Shown here: in pieces, positions 17,733 to 26,838 of the stretch
Layout of the letters: each line of letters opens with the position of its first letter
Numbering within the stretch: position 1 is the stretch's first letter
DNA from: Burkholderia guangdongensis
Lineage (GTDB): Bacteria; Pseudomonadota; Gammaproteobacteria; Burkholderiales; Burkholderiaceae
DNA: 64,000 nucleotides
Reading direction: 5' to 3'
Assembly (NCBI RefSeq): GCF_013403875.1
Contig: NZ_JACBNX010000017.1
Location: 62,001-126,000 of the forward strand
Translations under genes and position numbers: made by a program
Notes under the pieces: model-generated
Databases searched by the model: none
The model's input: the letters and a program-made list of their open reading frames with translations, nothing else
What the model was told of the DNA's origin: nothing

Positions 17733-17874
17733 TGCCGCCTGCCGCGCGGCGTCCGTCGCGCGGAAAGAATCCGTAGCAATTTCCCCGTCAACTTCGATGC
17801 CGCGCGTGCCGTTGAACCGGCACGCGCGCCGCATGGCGCGATCCTTCAATGCCGGAAGGCGGGAGCCGACGACG

Positions 17875-19425
17875 ATGACGAGTCACGCGAACGCGAACGC
17901 GGCCGGGCAGGGACTATCGCCCGAGATGCAAACGCCCGTCGACGAGGACGACGCACTGTTCTTCCTGACGCGCACCGGCTTTTCGCCGGCGCCCGCCGAC
18001 GTCGCGCGCCTCGTCGGGATGAGCCGCGCGCAGGTGGTTGCGGACGCACTCGGCAACGCGCGGCAGACGCCCGTCACCGCGTGGCCCGCGTGGACGTCGA
18101 CGCTGCCGCCGTCGCGCGCGCAGCGCCAGGCGATGACGTCCGACATGCGGCGCGACGAGCAGCGCGAGCGCAATCAACATTACGATGCGTTACGCGCGGC
18201 GTGGGTGGGCGAGATGATCGCGACGCCGTCGCCGCTGACCGAGCGCATGACGTTGTTCTGGCACGGCCACTTCACGTCGGGGCAGGACAAGGTGCCGTAC
18301 CCGCAGACGATGGCCGCGCAGCACGCGCTGCTGCGCCGCGAGGCGCTCGGCAATTTCGGCGCGATGCTGCACGACGTCGCGAAGGATCCGGCGATGCTGC
18401 AGTATCTCGACGGCGCGAGCAACCGCAAGGGGCGGCCGAACGAGAATTTCGCGCGCGAGGTGATGGAGCTGTTCACGCTCGGCGAAGGCCATTACACGCA
18501 GCGCGACGTGGCCGAGGCCGCGCGTGCGCTGACCGGCTGGAGCGTCGACCCCGACACGCTGCGCTTCGCCGCGCGGCCCGACTGGCACGACGCCGGCGAC
18601 AAGACGATCCTCGGCGTGACGGGGCCGTTCGACGGCGACGGCTTTCTCGACATCCTGCTCGCGCGCCCGGAGACCGCATCGTTCGTGTCGGGCAAGCTGT
18701 GGCGCGAGTTCGTGTCCGACACGCCCGATTCGGCTGAACTCGCGGCTGAACTCGCGGCCGAACTCGCGACCGAACACGCGGCTGCGCGCGCGACGGTCGC
18801 CGCGCGCTTTCGCGACAGCGGCTACGATATCCGCGCGGCGCTCGCTGCGCTGTGGTCGACCGACGCGTTCTGGGATGCCGGCAATCGCGGCGTGCTGGTG
18901 AAGTCGCCGGCGGAGTTCGTCGTCGGTACGGTGCGCACGTTCGACGTGAGCTACGGCGACGCGGCGATGCTCGCGAACACGGTGCGCGCGCTCGGCCAGA
19001 ACCTGTTCGAGCCGCCGAACGTCAAAGGCTGGCCGGGCGGCACGACATGGATCAACAGCACGACGCTGCTCGCGCGCAAGCAGTTCGTCGAGCAATTGTT
19101 CCGCGCGACCGAGACGGCCGGCGTGCGTCCGATGGCGGCTTCGGTGGCTTCGGCGGCCGGCGCCATGACCCGCGCGCCGCAGGACATGGCCTCGGGTCAA
19201 CGGATGCCCGCGAAGCCGGCGCCGCGCGGCGGGCTGCGCTTCGATCTCGAGCGCTGGCTCGCGACGTTCCGCGCGCGGCCGCAGATGCCGACGACGCTGT
19301 CGACGGAGTTGCAGCTCCAGCATGCGTTACTGCAGGTGTCGCCGGTCGCGGCGATCGACACTGGTTCGACCGGCAGCGCGTATCTCGAGGCGCTGCTGAT
19401 GGATCCGGCCTATCAACTGAAATGA
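17875..19425 (+). CDS. DUF1800 family protein
   Basis: 516 residues. The start at 17875 (MTSHANANAAG) has GGGAG upstream; an in-frame ATG further upstream is less likely. The conserved DUF1800 core is recognisable: DALFFLTRTGFSPAPADV near the start, ERMTLFWHGHFTSGQDKV, ENFAREVMELFTLGEGHYTQ, EAARALTGWSVDP, LSKLW-type 'SGKLWREFVSDTP', SPAEFVVGTVRTF, and PPNVKGWPGGTTWINSTTLL. No signal peptide is obvious. Biochemical role unknown; members are nearly always beside a DUF1501 protein, as here (52 bp). Residues about 287-302 are encoded by a 12-bp tandem repeat (see separate entry). Confidence 0.93.
   Translation: MTSHANANAAGQGLSPEMQTPVDEDDALFFLTRTGFSPAPADVARLVGMSRAQVVADALGNARQTPVTAWPAWTSTLPPSRAQRQAMTSDMRRDEQRERNQHYDALRAAWVGEMIATPSPLTERMTLFWHGHFTSGQDKVPYPQTMAAQHALLRREALGNFGAMLHDVAKDPAMLQYLDGASNRKGRPNENFAREVMELFTLGEGHYTQRDVAEAARALTGWSVDPDTLRFAARPDWHDAGDKTILGVTGPFDGDGFLDILLARPETASFVSGKLWREFVSDTPDSAELAAELAAELATEHAAARATVAARFRDSGYDIRAALAALWSTDAFWDAGNRGVLVKSPAEFVVGTVRTFDVSYGDAAMLANTVRALGQNLFEPPNVKGWPGGTTWINSTTLLARKQFVEQLFRATETAGVRPMAASVASAAGAMTRAPQDMASGQRMPAKPAPRGGLRFDLERWLATFRARPQMPTTLSTELQLQHALLQVSPVAAIDTGSTGSAYLEALLMDPAYQLK
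18733..18780 (+). repeat. Four 12-bp tandem repeats within DUF1800 gene
   Basis: Units GCTGAACTCGCG, GCTGAACTCGCG, GCCGAACTCGCG, ACCGAACACGCG encode (A/T)-E-(L/H)-A four times. The frame is kept, so copy-number change would lengthen or shorten an Ala/Glu helix without breaking the protein. Confidence 0.85.
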
Positions 19426-19477
19426 CGACGACCCGATGCGCCGGCGCGCACGCCGCGCTACCGGCCGGAGATGGATG

Positions 19478-20725
19478 ATGAACCGACGCGATTTCCTGAC
19501 GCTGACGGGCGCCGCCGCGACCGCGGGCGTTTCGGTCTGGCTGCCGGATGCGGCGGTGGCGGCGGCGCTGCCCGGCGCGCAGCCGTCGGCCGGTTACGCG
19601 AACACGCTGATCCTCGTCGAGCTGAAGGGGGGCAACGACGGTCTGAACACCGTCGTGCCGTATGCCGATCCGCTCTACTACACGCTGCGCCGGAGCATCG
19701 GCATCAAGCGCGACCAGGTGTTGCAGATCGACGAGCGCACCGGGCTGCATCCGGCGCTCGCGCCGCTGCTGCCGCTATGGCGCGACCGGCAGCTCGCGAT
19801 CGTGCAGGGCGTCGGCTATCCGCAGCCGAACCTGTCGCATTTCCGCTCGATCGAGATCTGGGATACCGCGTCGCGCGCCGATCAGTATCTGCACGAAGGC
19901 TGGCTCACGCGCACGTTCGCGCAGGCGCCGGTGCCGGCCGGTTTCGCGGCCGACGGCGTCGTGCTCGGCAGCGCCGAGATGGGGCCGATGTCGAACGGCG
20001 CGCGCGCAATCGCGCTCGTCAATCCGGCGCAGTTCATCCGCGCGGCGCGGCTCGTCGAGCCGATCGCGCTGCGCGAGCGCAATCCGGCGCTCGCGCACAT
20101 CATCGACGTCGAGAACGACATCGTGAAGGCCGCCGACCGGCTGCGCCCGCGCGGCGGGATGCGCGCGTTCAACACTGCGTTTCCGGGCGGTGCGTTCGGC
20201 ACGTCGGTGAAGACCGCGATGCAGGTGCTCGCCGCGTGCGACACGCCGGGGGCGAGCGCGCAGGGCGGGGCGGCGCCGAATGGCGTTGCGCAGAACGGTG
20301 TCGCGGTGCTGCGCCTGACGCTGAATGGCTTCGATACGCACCAGAACCAGCCGGGTCAGCAGGCGTCGCTGCTGAAGCAGTTCTCCGACGGGATCGTGGC
20401 GATGCGTTCCGCGTTGATCGAGCTCGGGCGCTGGGACCGCACGCTCGTGATGACCTATGCGGAATTCGGCCGGCGCGCGCGGGAGAACCAGAGCAACGGC
20501 ACCGATCACGGCACCGCCGCACCGCATTTCGTGATGGGCGGACGTGTCGCGGGCGGGCTGTACGGCGCACCGCCCGCGCTCGGGCAGCTCGACGGCAACG
20601 GCAATCTGCCGGTCGCCGTCGATTTCCGCCGGCTCTATGCGACGGTGCTCGGGCCGTGGTGGGGGCTCGATTCGACGCGCGTGCTGCAACAGCGGTTCGA
20701 GCCGCTGCCGTTGCTGCGCGCGTGA
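19478..20725 (+). CDS. DUF1501 family protein with twin-arginine signal
   Basis: 415 residues. ATG 19478 lies 7 nt after GGAG. The N-terminus NRRDFLTLTGAAATAGV is a clear Tat-type signal (RR-x-F-L) followed by a hydrophobic stretch and an AVAAA cleavage region. Family motifs: LILVELKGGNDGLNTVVPY, PNLSHFRSIEIWDTA, VLRLTLNGFDTHQNQPGQ, TLVMTYAEFGRRARENQSNGTDHGTA (positions split for length) and HFVMGGRVAGGLYG. These resemble the alkaline-phosphatase/sulfatase fold group, with Asp/His metal ligands (GFDTH, GTDHG). Probably exported folded with a bound metal; substrate unknown. Translated just after the DUF1800 partner. Confidence 0.93.
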   Translation: MNRRDFLTLTGAAATAGVSVWLPDAAVAAALPGAQPSAGYANTLILVELKGGNDGLNTVVPYADPLYYTLRRSIGIKRDQVLQIDERTGLHPALAPLLPLWRDRQLAIVQGVGYPQPNLSHFRSIEIWDTASRADQYLHEGWLTRTFAQAPVPAGFAADGVVLGSAEMGPMSNGARAIALVNPAQFIRAARLVEPIALRERNPALAHIIDVENDIVKAADRLRPRGGMRAFNTAFPGGAFGTSVKTAMQVLAACDTPGASAQGGAAPNGVAQNGVAVLRLTLNGFDTHQNQPGQQASLLKQFSDGIVAMRSALIELGRWDRTLVMTYAEFGRRARENQSNGTDHGTAAPHFVMGGRVAGGLYGAPPALGQLDGNGNLPVAVDFRRLYATVLGPWWGLDSTRVLQQRFEPLPLLRA

Positions 20726-20797
20726 CGCGCGTGGTGGTGATTGCGCGCGCGTGTCACACGCGCGTGATGCGTGAAGCGAAGCGGCGGCGTGCCGGCT

Positions 20798-21655
20798 TCA
20801 GCGCCGGCGCGCGGCGCGCCATGCGATCCACAGCTTGCGGATCGGCGTGAGCGCGATGCGTTGATGCAGGACCTGATAGCCGTCGCGCTCGATCTCGTCG
20901 AGCAGCGCCTGCGCGAGCGCGATCTGCGCGCGCAGCGTGCGCTGCGTCCGGCGTTCAGGCGCGGGGATCGCAGCGTCGGCGGCCGACAGCGCGTCGCGCG
21001 CGCGTTTCGTCTGGAACTGCAGCAACTCGGTGAACGCGGGGCTGTAGCGGCGGTTCATCAGGTCGGCGGCGGTCACGTCGTAGCGCTGCAGTTCGTCGAT
21101 CGGCAGATAGATGCGGCCGTGCCGCGCGTCGTTGCCGAGCTCCTGCACGAACTGCGCGAGCATCAGCGCGTAGCCGACCGTGTCCGCCCATGGCTGCGGG
21201 TCGGGCTGCGAATCGGGCTTCGACCCGGCAGGGCGCGCCGCGCTCGCGCGCGCGACGAGCGACGCGAAGCCGCTGCCGACCTGCGCGATGTAGCGCCGCA
21301 GATTCGCGAAGTCGAGATAGCGCGCCTGCTCGAGATCCATCCCGTAGCCGCCGACGAGCATGCGCAGTGCGTCGCCTTCCGCGGCGATCGACGGATGATG
21401 CGCGGCGAGCGCCTTGGTGACCGGATGCGACGGCTGCCCGGCCGCGAGCGCCGCGAGTTCCTTGTGCCACCACGCGAGCTTGGTATGGCCGACGGTGGGG
21501 TCGCTCGTCTCCTTGACGGTCTCCTCGAGTTCGCGCCGCAGCGCGTAGAGGGCCGTGAGGCGAGGCTGAACGGCGAACGGCGCCTGACGCAACGCGTAAT
21601 AGACGCTGGAGCCGGGCGGCGCGGCTTTCTGCTGACAGTAGTCGTCGAAATTCAC
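20798..21655 (-). CDS. Squalene/phytoene synthase family protein (HpnD-like)
   Basis: 285 residues. MNFDDYCQQKAAPPGSSVYYA matches the start of presqualene-diphosphate synthase HpnD. LTALYALRRELEETVKE and FVQELGNDARHGRIYLP align with the two Asp-rich metal motifs of trans-prenyl head-to-head synthases, but most Asp residues are Glu, Lys or Asn here (see findings). TKLAWWHKELAAL and AYSPAFTEL-like segments are conserved. If active it would join two farnesyl diphosphates for hopanoids; no other hopanoid gene is in the window. An alternative is a non-canonical relative that has lost or changed metal use. It is convergent with the DUF1501 gene. Confidence 0.82.
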   Translation of the reverse strand: MNFDDYCQQKAAPPGSSVYYALRQAPFAVQPRLTALYALRRELEETVKETSDPTVGHTKLAWWHKELAALAAGQPSHPVTKALAAHHPSIAAEGDALRMLVGGYGMDLEQARYLDFANLRRYIAQVGSGFASLVARASAARPAGSKPDSQPDPQPWADTVGYALMLAQFVQELGNDARHGRIYLPIDELQRYDVTAADLMNRRYSPAFTELLQFQTKRARDALSAADAAIPAPERRTQRTLRAQIALAQALLDEIERDGYQVLHQRIALTPIRKLWIAWRAARRR

Positions 21656-21901
21656 GTGCGAAATGGAGTCGGGGAGTCGGGGGCGGTATCGGGGGACGCG
21701 CGGGGGCTGCGCTCGCGCGCACCGCAGGAATCAAGCGCGGGATTTTAGCACCGGCGTTCGCGGGCCGCCGCCGATGGAGACAACGATGCGTGGATCGGGT
21801 AAAATCTCGCGCTCGTTCGGGCCGGGTCGGCGTGCCGGATCGCGGCGCATCGTCGAGACGGCGGCGCGCATGCGCGGCACCGGGCAGGCGAGTCACGACG
21901 C

Positions 21902-21988
21902 GCGTGAGTGGCGAAATTGGTAGACGCACCAGGTTTAGGTCCTGACGCCCGCAAGGGTGTGCCGGTTCGAGTCCGGCCTCACGCACCA
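21902..21988 (+). tRNA. tRNA-Leu (UAG anticodon)
   Basis: 87 nt including encoded CCA. Acceptor GCGTGAG/CTCACGC, D-arm with GGTAGAC, anticodon loop TT-TAG-GT, a long class II variable arm (CGCCCGCAAGGGTGT), T-arm GGTTCGAGTCC, discriminator A. TAAAAT at 21800-21805 is a possible -10 about 100 bp upstream. An accessory region begins just downstream. Confidence 0.97.
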
Positions 21989-22021
21989 GCTCCCTTTCCG
22001 GAATGTTCCGGAGAATTCCTG

Positions 22022-22056
22022 AAACCCGCGATAGCGCAAGGCTTCGCGGGTTTTTT
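22022..22056 (+). terminator. Rho-independent terminator after tRNA-Leu
   Basis: 10-bp stem AAACCCGCGA (22022-22031) / TCGCGGGTTT (22044-22053), 12-nt loop, T run to 22056; 33 bp after the tRNA. Confidence 0.88.
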
Positions 22057-22163
22057 CATTCGTTCGATGGCGGCGGGCTGTATCCAAAGATCAGGTCGGT
22101 TTGGTTCACCGGTGTTGAGCCGCGCAGGTTCGCTGTCGGTTCTCAGGTGTCCGCGAACTTCTC

Positions 22164-22640
22164 CTACATGAAATCGAGGAACACGCGGGTCTTGCGTGGA
22201 ATGCCTTTTCTGTTGAGTATCAGGGCGCTGGCTGTCACCGACGGACTTTCCCAGTCAGTCAGGACGCGAACAAGCCGGTCGGACTTTACATCACTGGTGC
22301 ACATGATATTCGGCGGCGTGCCGAGGCCAGCGCCACCGACCGCCAGTTCGCGTGCGATACCAATGTTGTTGACCACAATCTTGCTCTGAACTTCGACAAA
22401 GCGCTGCTTTTCGTGATTCCGGAACGCCCATACACCGTCCTGGCGTTGCTGATCCGTGGTGATGCAGCGGTGATTGTGCAAATCGTCAACGGTGCGCGGG
22501 AGTCCCCGCCGCTCCAGATATTCCGGGCTGCCATATACGCCGCGCGTGATGGTCGCGAGGCGGCGAAAGGTGAGTCCGGATTCTCTCAACTGGCCGAGTT
22601 GGATTGCCAGGTCAGCGGGTGGCGTCTGATCATACAATTG
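22164..22640 (-). pseudogene. LysR-family regulator remnant (effector domain only)
   Basis: The minus-strand frame encodes only the C-terminal half of a LysR regulator: DLAIQLGQLRESGLTFRRLA, VYGSPEYLERRGLPRTVDDL, CITTDQQRQDGVWAFRNHEK, VVNNIGIARELAVGGAGLG and VRVLTDWESPS. The winged-helix DNA-binding domain and linker (about 130 residues) are missing. The sequence upstream of 22640 belongs to the oppositely oriented LysR gene. The break is therefore a recombination junction, not a frameshift; no HTH is found in other frames nearby. The approximate 5' end is where similarity stops (about 22,630-22,640). Confidence 0.8.
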
Positions 22641-22668
22641 CTGTTTGAATATAAGAGCGAGAAGCACA

Positions 22669-23616
22669 GTGGATCTTCGTCAGATCGAATATTTCGTTGC
22701 GCTCTTTGAGGACGGGTCGGTTACCCGCGCGGCGAAACGTCTGAACATCGTCCAGTCCGCGCTGAGCATGCAGATTGGCCGGCTCGAAAAGGAGCTGGGC
22801 CAATCGCTTTTCGAACGCGGACCGCACGGCATGTCGCCGACGGCGGCGGGCGGTCGGACGTATCAGCTCTTCGTTCCCATTCTGCGAGACATCGCCGATG
22901 CTCGCGAGCAGCTATTGCATCGTGAGAGCGACGTGACCGGGCACGTCACGCTCGGTGTGATCGCGTCGATGGCGGAAAGCGTGCTGGCTAGCGCCATGGC
23001 GCGCTTTCATGAACGCTATCCCCACGTGCAAGTCACCATCTCGGTGGGCTACAGCGCGACGCTGATCGACTGGGTATCCGGCGGTCAGTTGGACGCGGCA
23101 ATCATCAATAGCCCCCGGAGCAAGCTGCGACTGAGCACGGAGCCGCTCCTCGACGAAGAGATGGTTCTGGTGACGGGACAGCGTCAGAATTCGCCGCTGC
23201 CGGCCAGCGTCGATCTTTCTCGTCTTCAGGATTACGAACTTGTGCTGCCGACGCGCAGGCACGGGCTTCGCAACATGCTTGACGACGCGGCCCGGCAAGC
23301 GGGTGTCGTACTCACGCCGAAGTTCGAGATCGACGCGCTCAACGCCATCGTGGAGCTCGTCACGACCACCCGATTTGCGGCGGTGCTGCCGAGCGTCGTG
23401 GTTCAGCGAGCGGTGAGAAGCGGGGCGCTCAATATGTGTTCGATCGGGTCGCCGCCGATAACACGGCGGGTCGTGCGTATTTGTCGTGCCGAGCAGCCTC
23501 TTGGGGCTGCGGTGCAAGCGCTGATCGACACGATCGTGTCGGAAATCCGGGGCGGCTCCGGTATACCCGGCGGATCGTTGGCGCGTGAGCCCGAGGCGTC
23601 GAATCCTGGCGACTGA
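22669..23616 (+). CDS. LysR-family transcriptional regulator of the redox cluster
   Basis: 315 residues with GTG start (22669) after AGCGAGAAG. N-terminal HTH: MDLRQIEYFVALFEDGSVTRAAKRLNIVQSALSMQI (residues 1-36, split here), followed by RLEKELGQSLFERGPHGMSPT. The effector-binding domain spans about 90-300 (TLGVIASMAESVLASAMARF, LDAAIINSPRSKLRLSTEPL, VTGQRQNSPLP). A CbI/NAC-like substrate-binding fold is expected. It converges on the aldehyde dehydrogenase gene (43 bp between stops) and is the only intact regulator in the accessory block, so it is the likely controller of the divergent operons at 27.8-28.1 kb (inference), where an ATC-N9-GAT box occurs. Confidence 0.9.
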   Translation: MDLRQIEYFVALFEDGSVTRAAKRLNIVQSALSMQIGRLEKELGQSLFERGPHGMSPTAAGGRTYQLFVPILRDIADAREQLLHRESDVTGHVTLGVIASMAESVLASAMARFHERYPHVQVTISVGYSATLIDWVSGGQLDAAIINSPRSKLRLSTEPLLDEEMVLVTGQRQNSPLPASVDLSRLQDYELVLPTRRHGLRNMLDDAARQAGVVLTPKFEIDALNAIVELVTTTRFAAVLPSVVVQRAVRSGALNMCSIGSPPITRRVVRICRAEQPLGAAVQALIDTIVSEIRGGSGIPGGSLAREPEASNPGD

Positions 23617-23658
23617 CGAGGACGGCCAGGCCGTCCTCGTCAGTCGCTCCTTCGCGGA

Positions 23659-25104
23659 TTAGCCGGGCAATGTTACGCCGGCCGTCACGCAGATGTGCTT
23701 GAGCTCCGTGAAGTCGGCCAGCGCCTCATAGCCGTGGAGCCGTCCCAGTCCGCTTTGACGGTAGCCGCCCGTCTCCGCCTCGGCGAACAGCTTGTTATGG
23801 TCGTTGACCCATACCGTGCCGTTACGCAACGCACGGGCAACGCGCATCGAACGGGCGCCGTCGTGCGTCCAGACGCTTGCCGACAGGCCAAAGATCGCGT
23901 TGTTCGCTTTCGCTACCGCCTCCGCTTCCGTCTCGAAGGTTTCGAGCGTAACGAAAGGACCGAAGATTTCTTCCTGACAGAAGAAGGCGTTCGGGTCGTC
24001 ATGTTCGACGAGTGTGGGACTCAGGAAGGAACCGTGGCGAAGGTTGCCGTCGGGAATGCCGCCCCTGAGCAGCACCGAATCGGCTTGTTCGCATGCTTCT
24101 TCCACCATCCGGGCGACGGCATCGCGTGCTGAACGGTCGATGAGGGGGCCGATTTGAGTGTCGGGCGCCAACCCGTTGCCCAGCCGCATCGCGCCAAGCG
24201 CGGCTCGTAGCGACTCGCGCATTTGCGGCGCCAGTGACGCATGGACGAGTACGCGGCGGGCCGCGGTGCACTGTTGACCGGAAATAATCGTGGCCGCTTG
24301 AGCGAGACGCGGGGCGATCGACTGAACGTCCGCATCCTCGAAGACGACACAGCAGGATTTTCCACCGAGTTCAAGCGACAGTTTCTTGACGCTTTCCGCG
24401 GCCGCCGCCATGATCTTCTTGCCCGTGGCGGTCGATCCGGTGAAGCTGAGTACGTCGATGTCCGGGGACCTTACCAGGTATTCCGCGACCTCGTGATCCG
24501 ACTCCGCGACCACGTTGACGACGCCCGGCGCAATGGCGAGTCGCGTGAGCGAGTCGAGCAACCTGCAGAGGAACAGCGCCGTCTGTGCCGCGGGCTTGAT
24601 GACGACGGTACAGCCCGCCGCGAGCGCGGGCGCGGCCGATCGGACCAATAGAACCGCCGGCGCGTTCCAGGGGACGATGATGCCGACCGTGCCGGCCGGT
24701 TCTCGCAGGATCGTCGAAAAAACCCCGGGTTCCGGCTCGAGTACATGCCCGGGAATGTGGCGGGTGAGCCCGGCGTAGTAGCGGATCTCCGAAATGGCTC
24801 CCGCCATTTCCCCGCGCGCCTGTTGAAGCGGCTTCCCGTTCTCCCGCGTAAGCAGTTGCGCGAGGTCTTCGATGTCCCGCTCGAGCGCATCGGCCCAGTC
24901 GAGCAGGATCCGTTGTCGATGTCGGGCGTCGTGAGGCCAGGTCGTGCGGTCGAAAGCGCACCGCGCGGCAGCGACGGCCGCGGCTGCTTCGATGAGGCCA
25001 CCCGCAGCGAATCGACCTATTTGCTCGCCATTGGAAGGGTCGAAGCTCGGCGTGTCGGGGATGCCCGTTTGCTCACCGTTGATCCAGTTGTAGGCTTCAA
25101 TCAT
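23659..25104 (-). CDS. Aldehyde dehydrogenase (NAD(P)+ dependent)
   Basis: 481 residues, normal for the ALDH superfamily. VPWNAP carries N147, KPAAQTA carries K170, SFTGSTATGK is the NAD-binding loop, LELGGKS carries general base E245, and SGQQCTAARR carries nucleophile C279. EEIFGPFVTLETFETEAEAV and RQSGLGRLHGYEALADFTE are C-terminal signatures. It oxidises an aldehyde to an acid in the cytoplasm. It is the last gene of the minus-strand operon (33 bp after the hydrolase), so it probably takes an aldehyde made by the cluster's oxidase or GMC enzyme. The class resembles betaine/phenylacetaldehyde-type ALDHs; the substrate is not assignable. Confidence 0.94.
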   Translation of the reverse strand: MIEAYNWINGEQTGIPDTPSFDPSNGEQIGRFAAGGLIEAAAAVAAARCAFDRTTWPHDARHRQRILLDWADALERDIEDLAQLLTRENGKPLQQARGEMAGAISEIRYYAGLTRHIPGHVLEPEPGVFSTILREPAGTVGIIVPWNAPAVLLVRSAAPALAAGCTVVIKPAAQTALFLCRLLDSLTRLAIAPGVVNVVAESDHEVAEYLVRSPDIDVLSFTGSTATGKKIMAAAAESVKKLSLELGGKSCCVVFEDADVQSIAPRLAQAATIISGQQCTAARRVLVHASLAPQMRESLRAALGAMRLGNGLAPDTQIGPLIDRSARDAVARMVEEACEQADSVLLRGGIPDGNLRHGSFLSPTLVEHDDPNAFFCQEEIFGPFVTLETFETEAEAVAKANNAIFGLSASVWTHDGARSMRVARALRNGTVWVNDHNKLFAEAETGGYRQSGLGRLHGYEALADFTELKHICVTAGVTLPG

Positions 25105-25137
25105 GTGTTCCCCGCATCGTGTGATCGGAAATGCTGC

Positions 25138-25995
25138 TCATCGGACATTGTCTTTTGCATGAATGCGCTCGAAGTGGCCCAGCAACGCCCGATTGAACGC
25201 GCCGGGCTGGTCGATGTTGGGCAGGTGCCGCGCGCCGGCGATGACTTCAAGTGTCGCGCGTGGCATGCGTGAAGCGAGCTTTGCCATTTCCGCCGGAAGA
25301 ACCCCGTCGTTTTCCCCAACGATCAAGGTCGTCTCGATCTCGATTCGATCCACGTCGTGCAGGTAGTCGAGACCTTGAATGGCGCGCGCACAACCGATGA
25401 AGCCCGCCGTCGACGTCGACGCGGCGATCTCGCGCAACGACGCGGCAACGACGGGGGATCGCTCGAGAAATTCGCGGCCGAACCAGCGTTCTAGCGTGGA
25501 GTCCGCAAGCGCCTCGCACCCTTCGTGCTCCACGATTTCTATGCGGTCGTTCCACGGCGCGGCAACGTCCGGCGGAGCATCCGCGCGCGCGTCACACAGG
25601 CACAGGCTGTGCAGCCGTTCAGCATGGTGAAGCGCGAGGCCGAAGCCGCTCATGCCACCAAGCGAGAGACCGATGTAGTGAACCTTTTCCAGTCCGAGTG
25701 CGTCGAGCACCGCCACGGTGTCGGACACGAGGTCGCTCATCGTGTTGGGCGGGCGCCGCGCGAGCGATGCGCCGTGGCCGCGTGCGTCGAGACGCAGGAC
25801 CTGCCAGCCGCGCGCGACGAGCCACTCGGCCTGTACTGCCCACATCGCGCTGCTCGAGAGAATCGAGTGGGCCATCACGATCGCCGGGGCTGCGGCGTCG
25901 CCGCTACGGTGGACGCATATTTGACCTGCGTCGTTGGCGAGCGTGACGTTCGTTACCGTGTCCGGCTCAACGATCGGATTTCCATAGTCAGACAT
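25138..25995 (-). CDS. Alpha/beta-hydrolase (enol-lactonase-like)
   Basis: 285 residues. HSILSSSAMW is at the oxyanion region, RLDARGHGAS is the family strand-turn, YIGLSLGGMSG is the nucleophile elbow with S111, VGENDGVLP carries D230 and AGARHLPNIDQP carries H257, a complete Ser-Asp-His triad. It resembles 3-oxoadipate enol-lactonase (PcaD) and related esterases. The start ATG (25995) follows the reductase stop with one base between (TGA-C-ATG), a sign of translational coupling. Probable role: hydrolysis of a lactone or ester intermediate of the cluster's substrate. The N-terminal extension seen upstream belongs to another frame. Confidence 0.92.
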   Translation of the reverse strand: MSDYGNPIVEPDTVTNVTLANDAGQICVHRSGDAAAPAIVMAHSILSSSAMWAVQAEWLVARGWQVLRLDARGHGASLARRPPNTMSDLVSDTVAVLDALGLEKVHYIGLSLGGMSGFGLALHHAERLHSLCLCDARADAPPDVAAPWNDRIEIVEHEGCEALADSTLERWFGREFLERSPVVAASLREIAASTSTAGFIGCARAIQGLDYLHDVDRIEIETTLIVGENDGVLPAEMAKLASRMPRATLEVIAGARHLPNIDQPGAFNRALLGHFERIHAKDNVR

Positions 25996-25996
25996 G

Positions 25997-26752
25997 TCAG
26001 TACCCCGGAAAGAATTCAATCGTGACGTGTTCGGGCGGAACGCCGCAGTCGTCGAGACAGTCCTGCATGCTTGCCACCATGGCGACAGGACCCACGACGA
26101 AATAATGGCTCTCGCGCCAACCGGGAATCTCCTTGATGACGTCCGCCGTGATGAACCCGCCACGTATACGCGGATTGACGTCGGACGTTGCGCCGGTACG
26201 TTCGTCACTGTCTCCATAGACGTGTACCAGCTGGAAATTCGGAAGCGTCTGGATCAACTGTTCGAGCGGTTCGCGCCAGGCCGCGGCAGTCGGCGTCCGG
26301 TTGCCATAGACCAGCGTGACCGGCGGGACGGCGACGCCCCGATCCGCGCGATGGCGCAACGTATTCAGCATGCTGTAGAACGGCGTGATGCCTATGCCGC
26401 CCGCGATCATGACAATGGGTGTCGTGGCGTCGTCCGGCAGCACGAAATCCCCCATCGCGGGGCTGACGAGAAGGGTTGCGCCGATATCGCACGCTCCGAG
26501 TTGACGTTTGAACGGCGTATCCCGCATGCGCATGGCGAAGACGATGCGCGATTCGTGCGGCGTACTGGCGATGGACAGCATCCGCTCGCCGTCGTCCTCG
26601 TCGGTCGATGCGAAGTCGGGAAGCTGCAGGCTGACGTACTGGCCCGCCTCGAACGTGAAATCGTCGGGGCGTTCCAGCTCGAAGGCCACGGTGTCCTCGG
26701 CGATGGTCGTGCGTGCGATCAGTCGGGTCTGGTAGCTGGTTGGGGCGGACAT
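25997..26752 (-). CDS. Flavin-dependent ferredoxin-NAD(P)H reductase
   Basis: 251 residues. FEAGQYVSLQLPDF and ERMLSIASTPHES form the FAD-binding beta barrel (RxxS-type flavin motif). GGIGITPFYSMLNTL is the NAD(P)-ribose/pyrophosphate motif, LVYGNRTPTAA follows, and VVGPVAMVASMQDCLDDCGV plus IEFFPGY close the protein. No fused 2Fe-2S domain is present, so it should pass electrons to the two separate ferredoxins in the same operon. CGGAG lies 7 nt before ATG 26752. The separate reductase/ferredoxin arrangement is typical of multi-component oxygenases. Confidence 0.93.
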   Translation of the reverse strand: MSAPTSYQTRLIARTTIAEDTVAFELERPDDFTFEAGQYVSLQLPDFASTDEDDGERMLSIASTPHESRIVFAMRMRDTPFKRQLGACDIGATLLVSPAMGDFVLPDDATTPIVMIAGGIGITPFYSMLNTLRHRADRGVAVPPVTLVYGNRTPTAAAWREPLEQLIQTLPNFQLVHVYGDSDERTGATSDVNPRIRGGFITADVIKEIPGWRESHYFVVGPVAMVASMQDCLDDCGVPPEHVTIEFFPGY

Positions 26753-26838
26753 GGCTCGCTCCGGTAAACGTATTGCGACACCGCAAGCGGCGGCGCGCGG
26801 GTTGATGAAGGTGGGGGTGTCTGCGTGGTCCGTACGCC

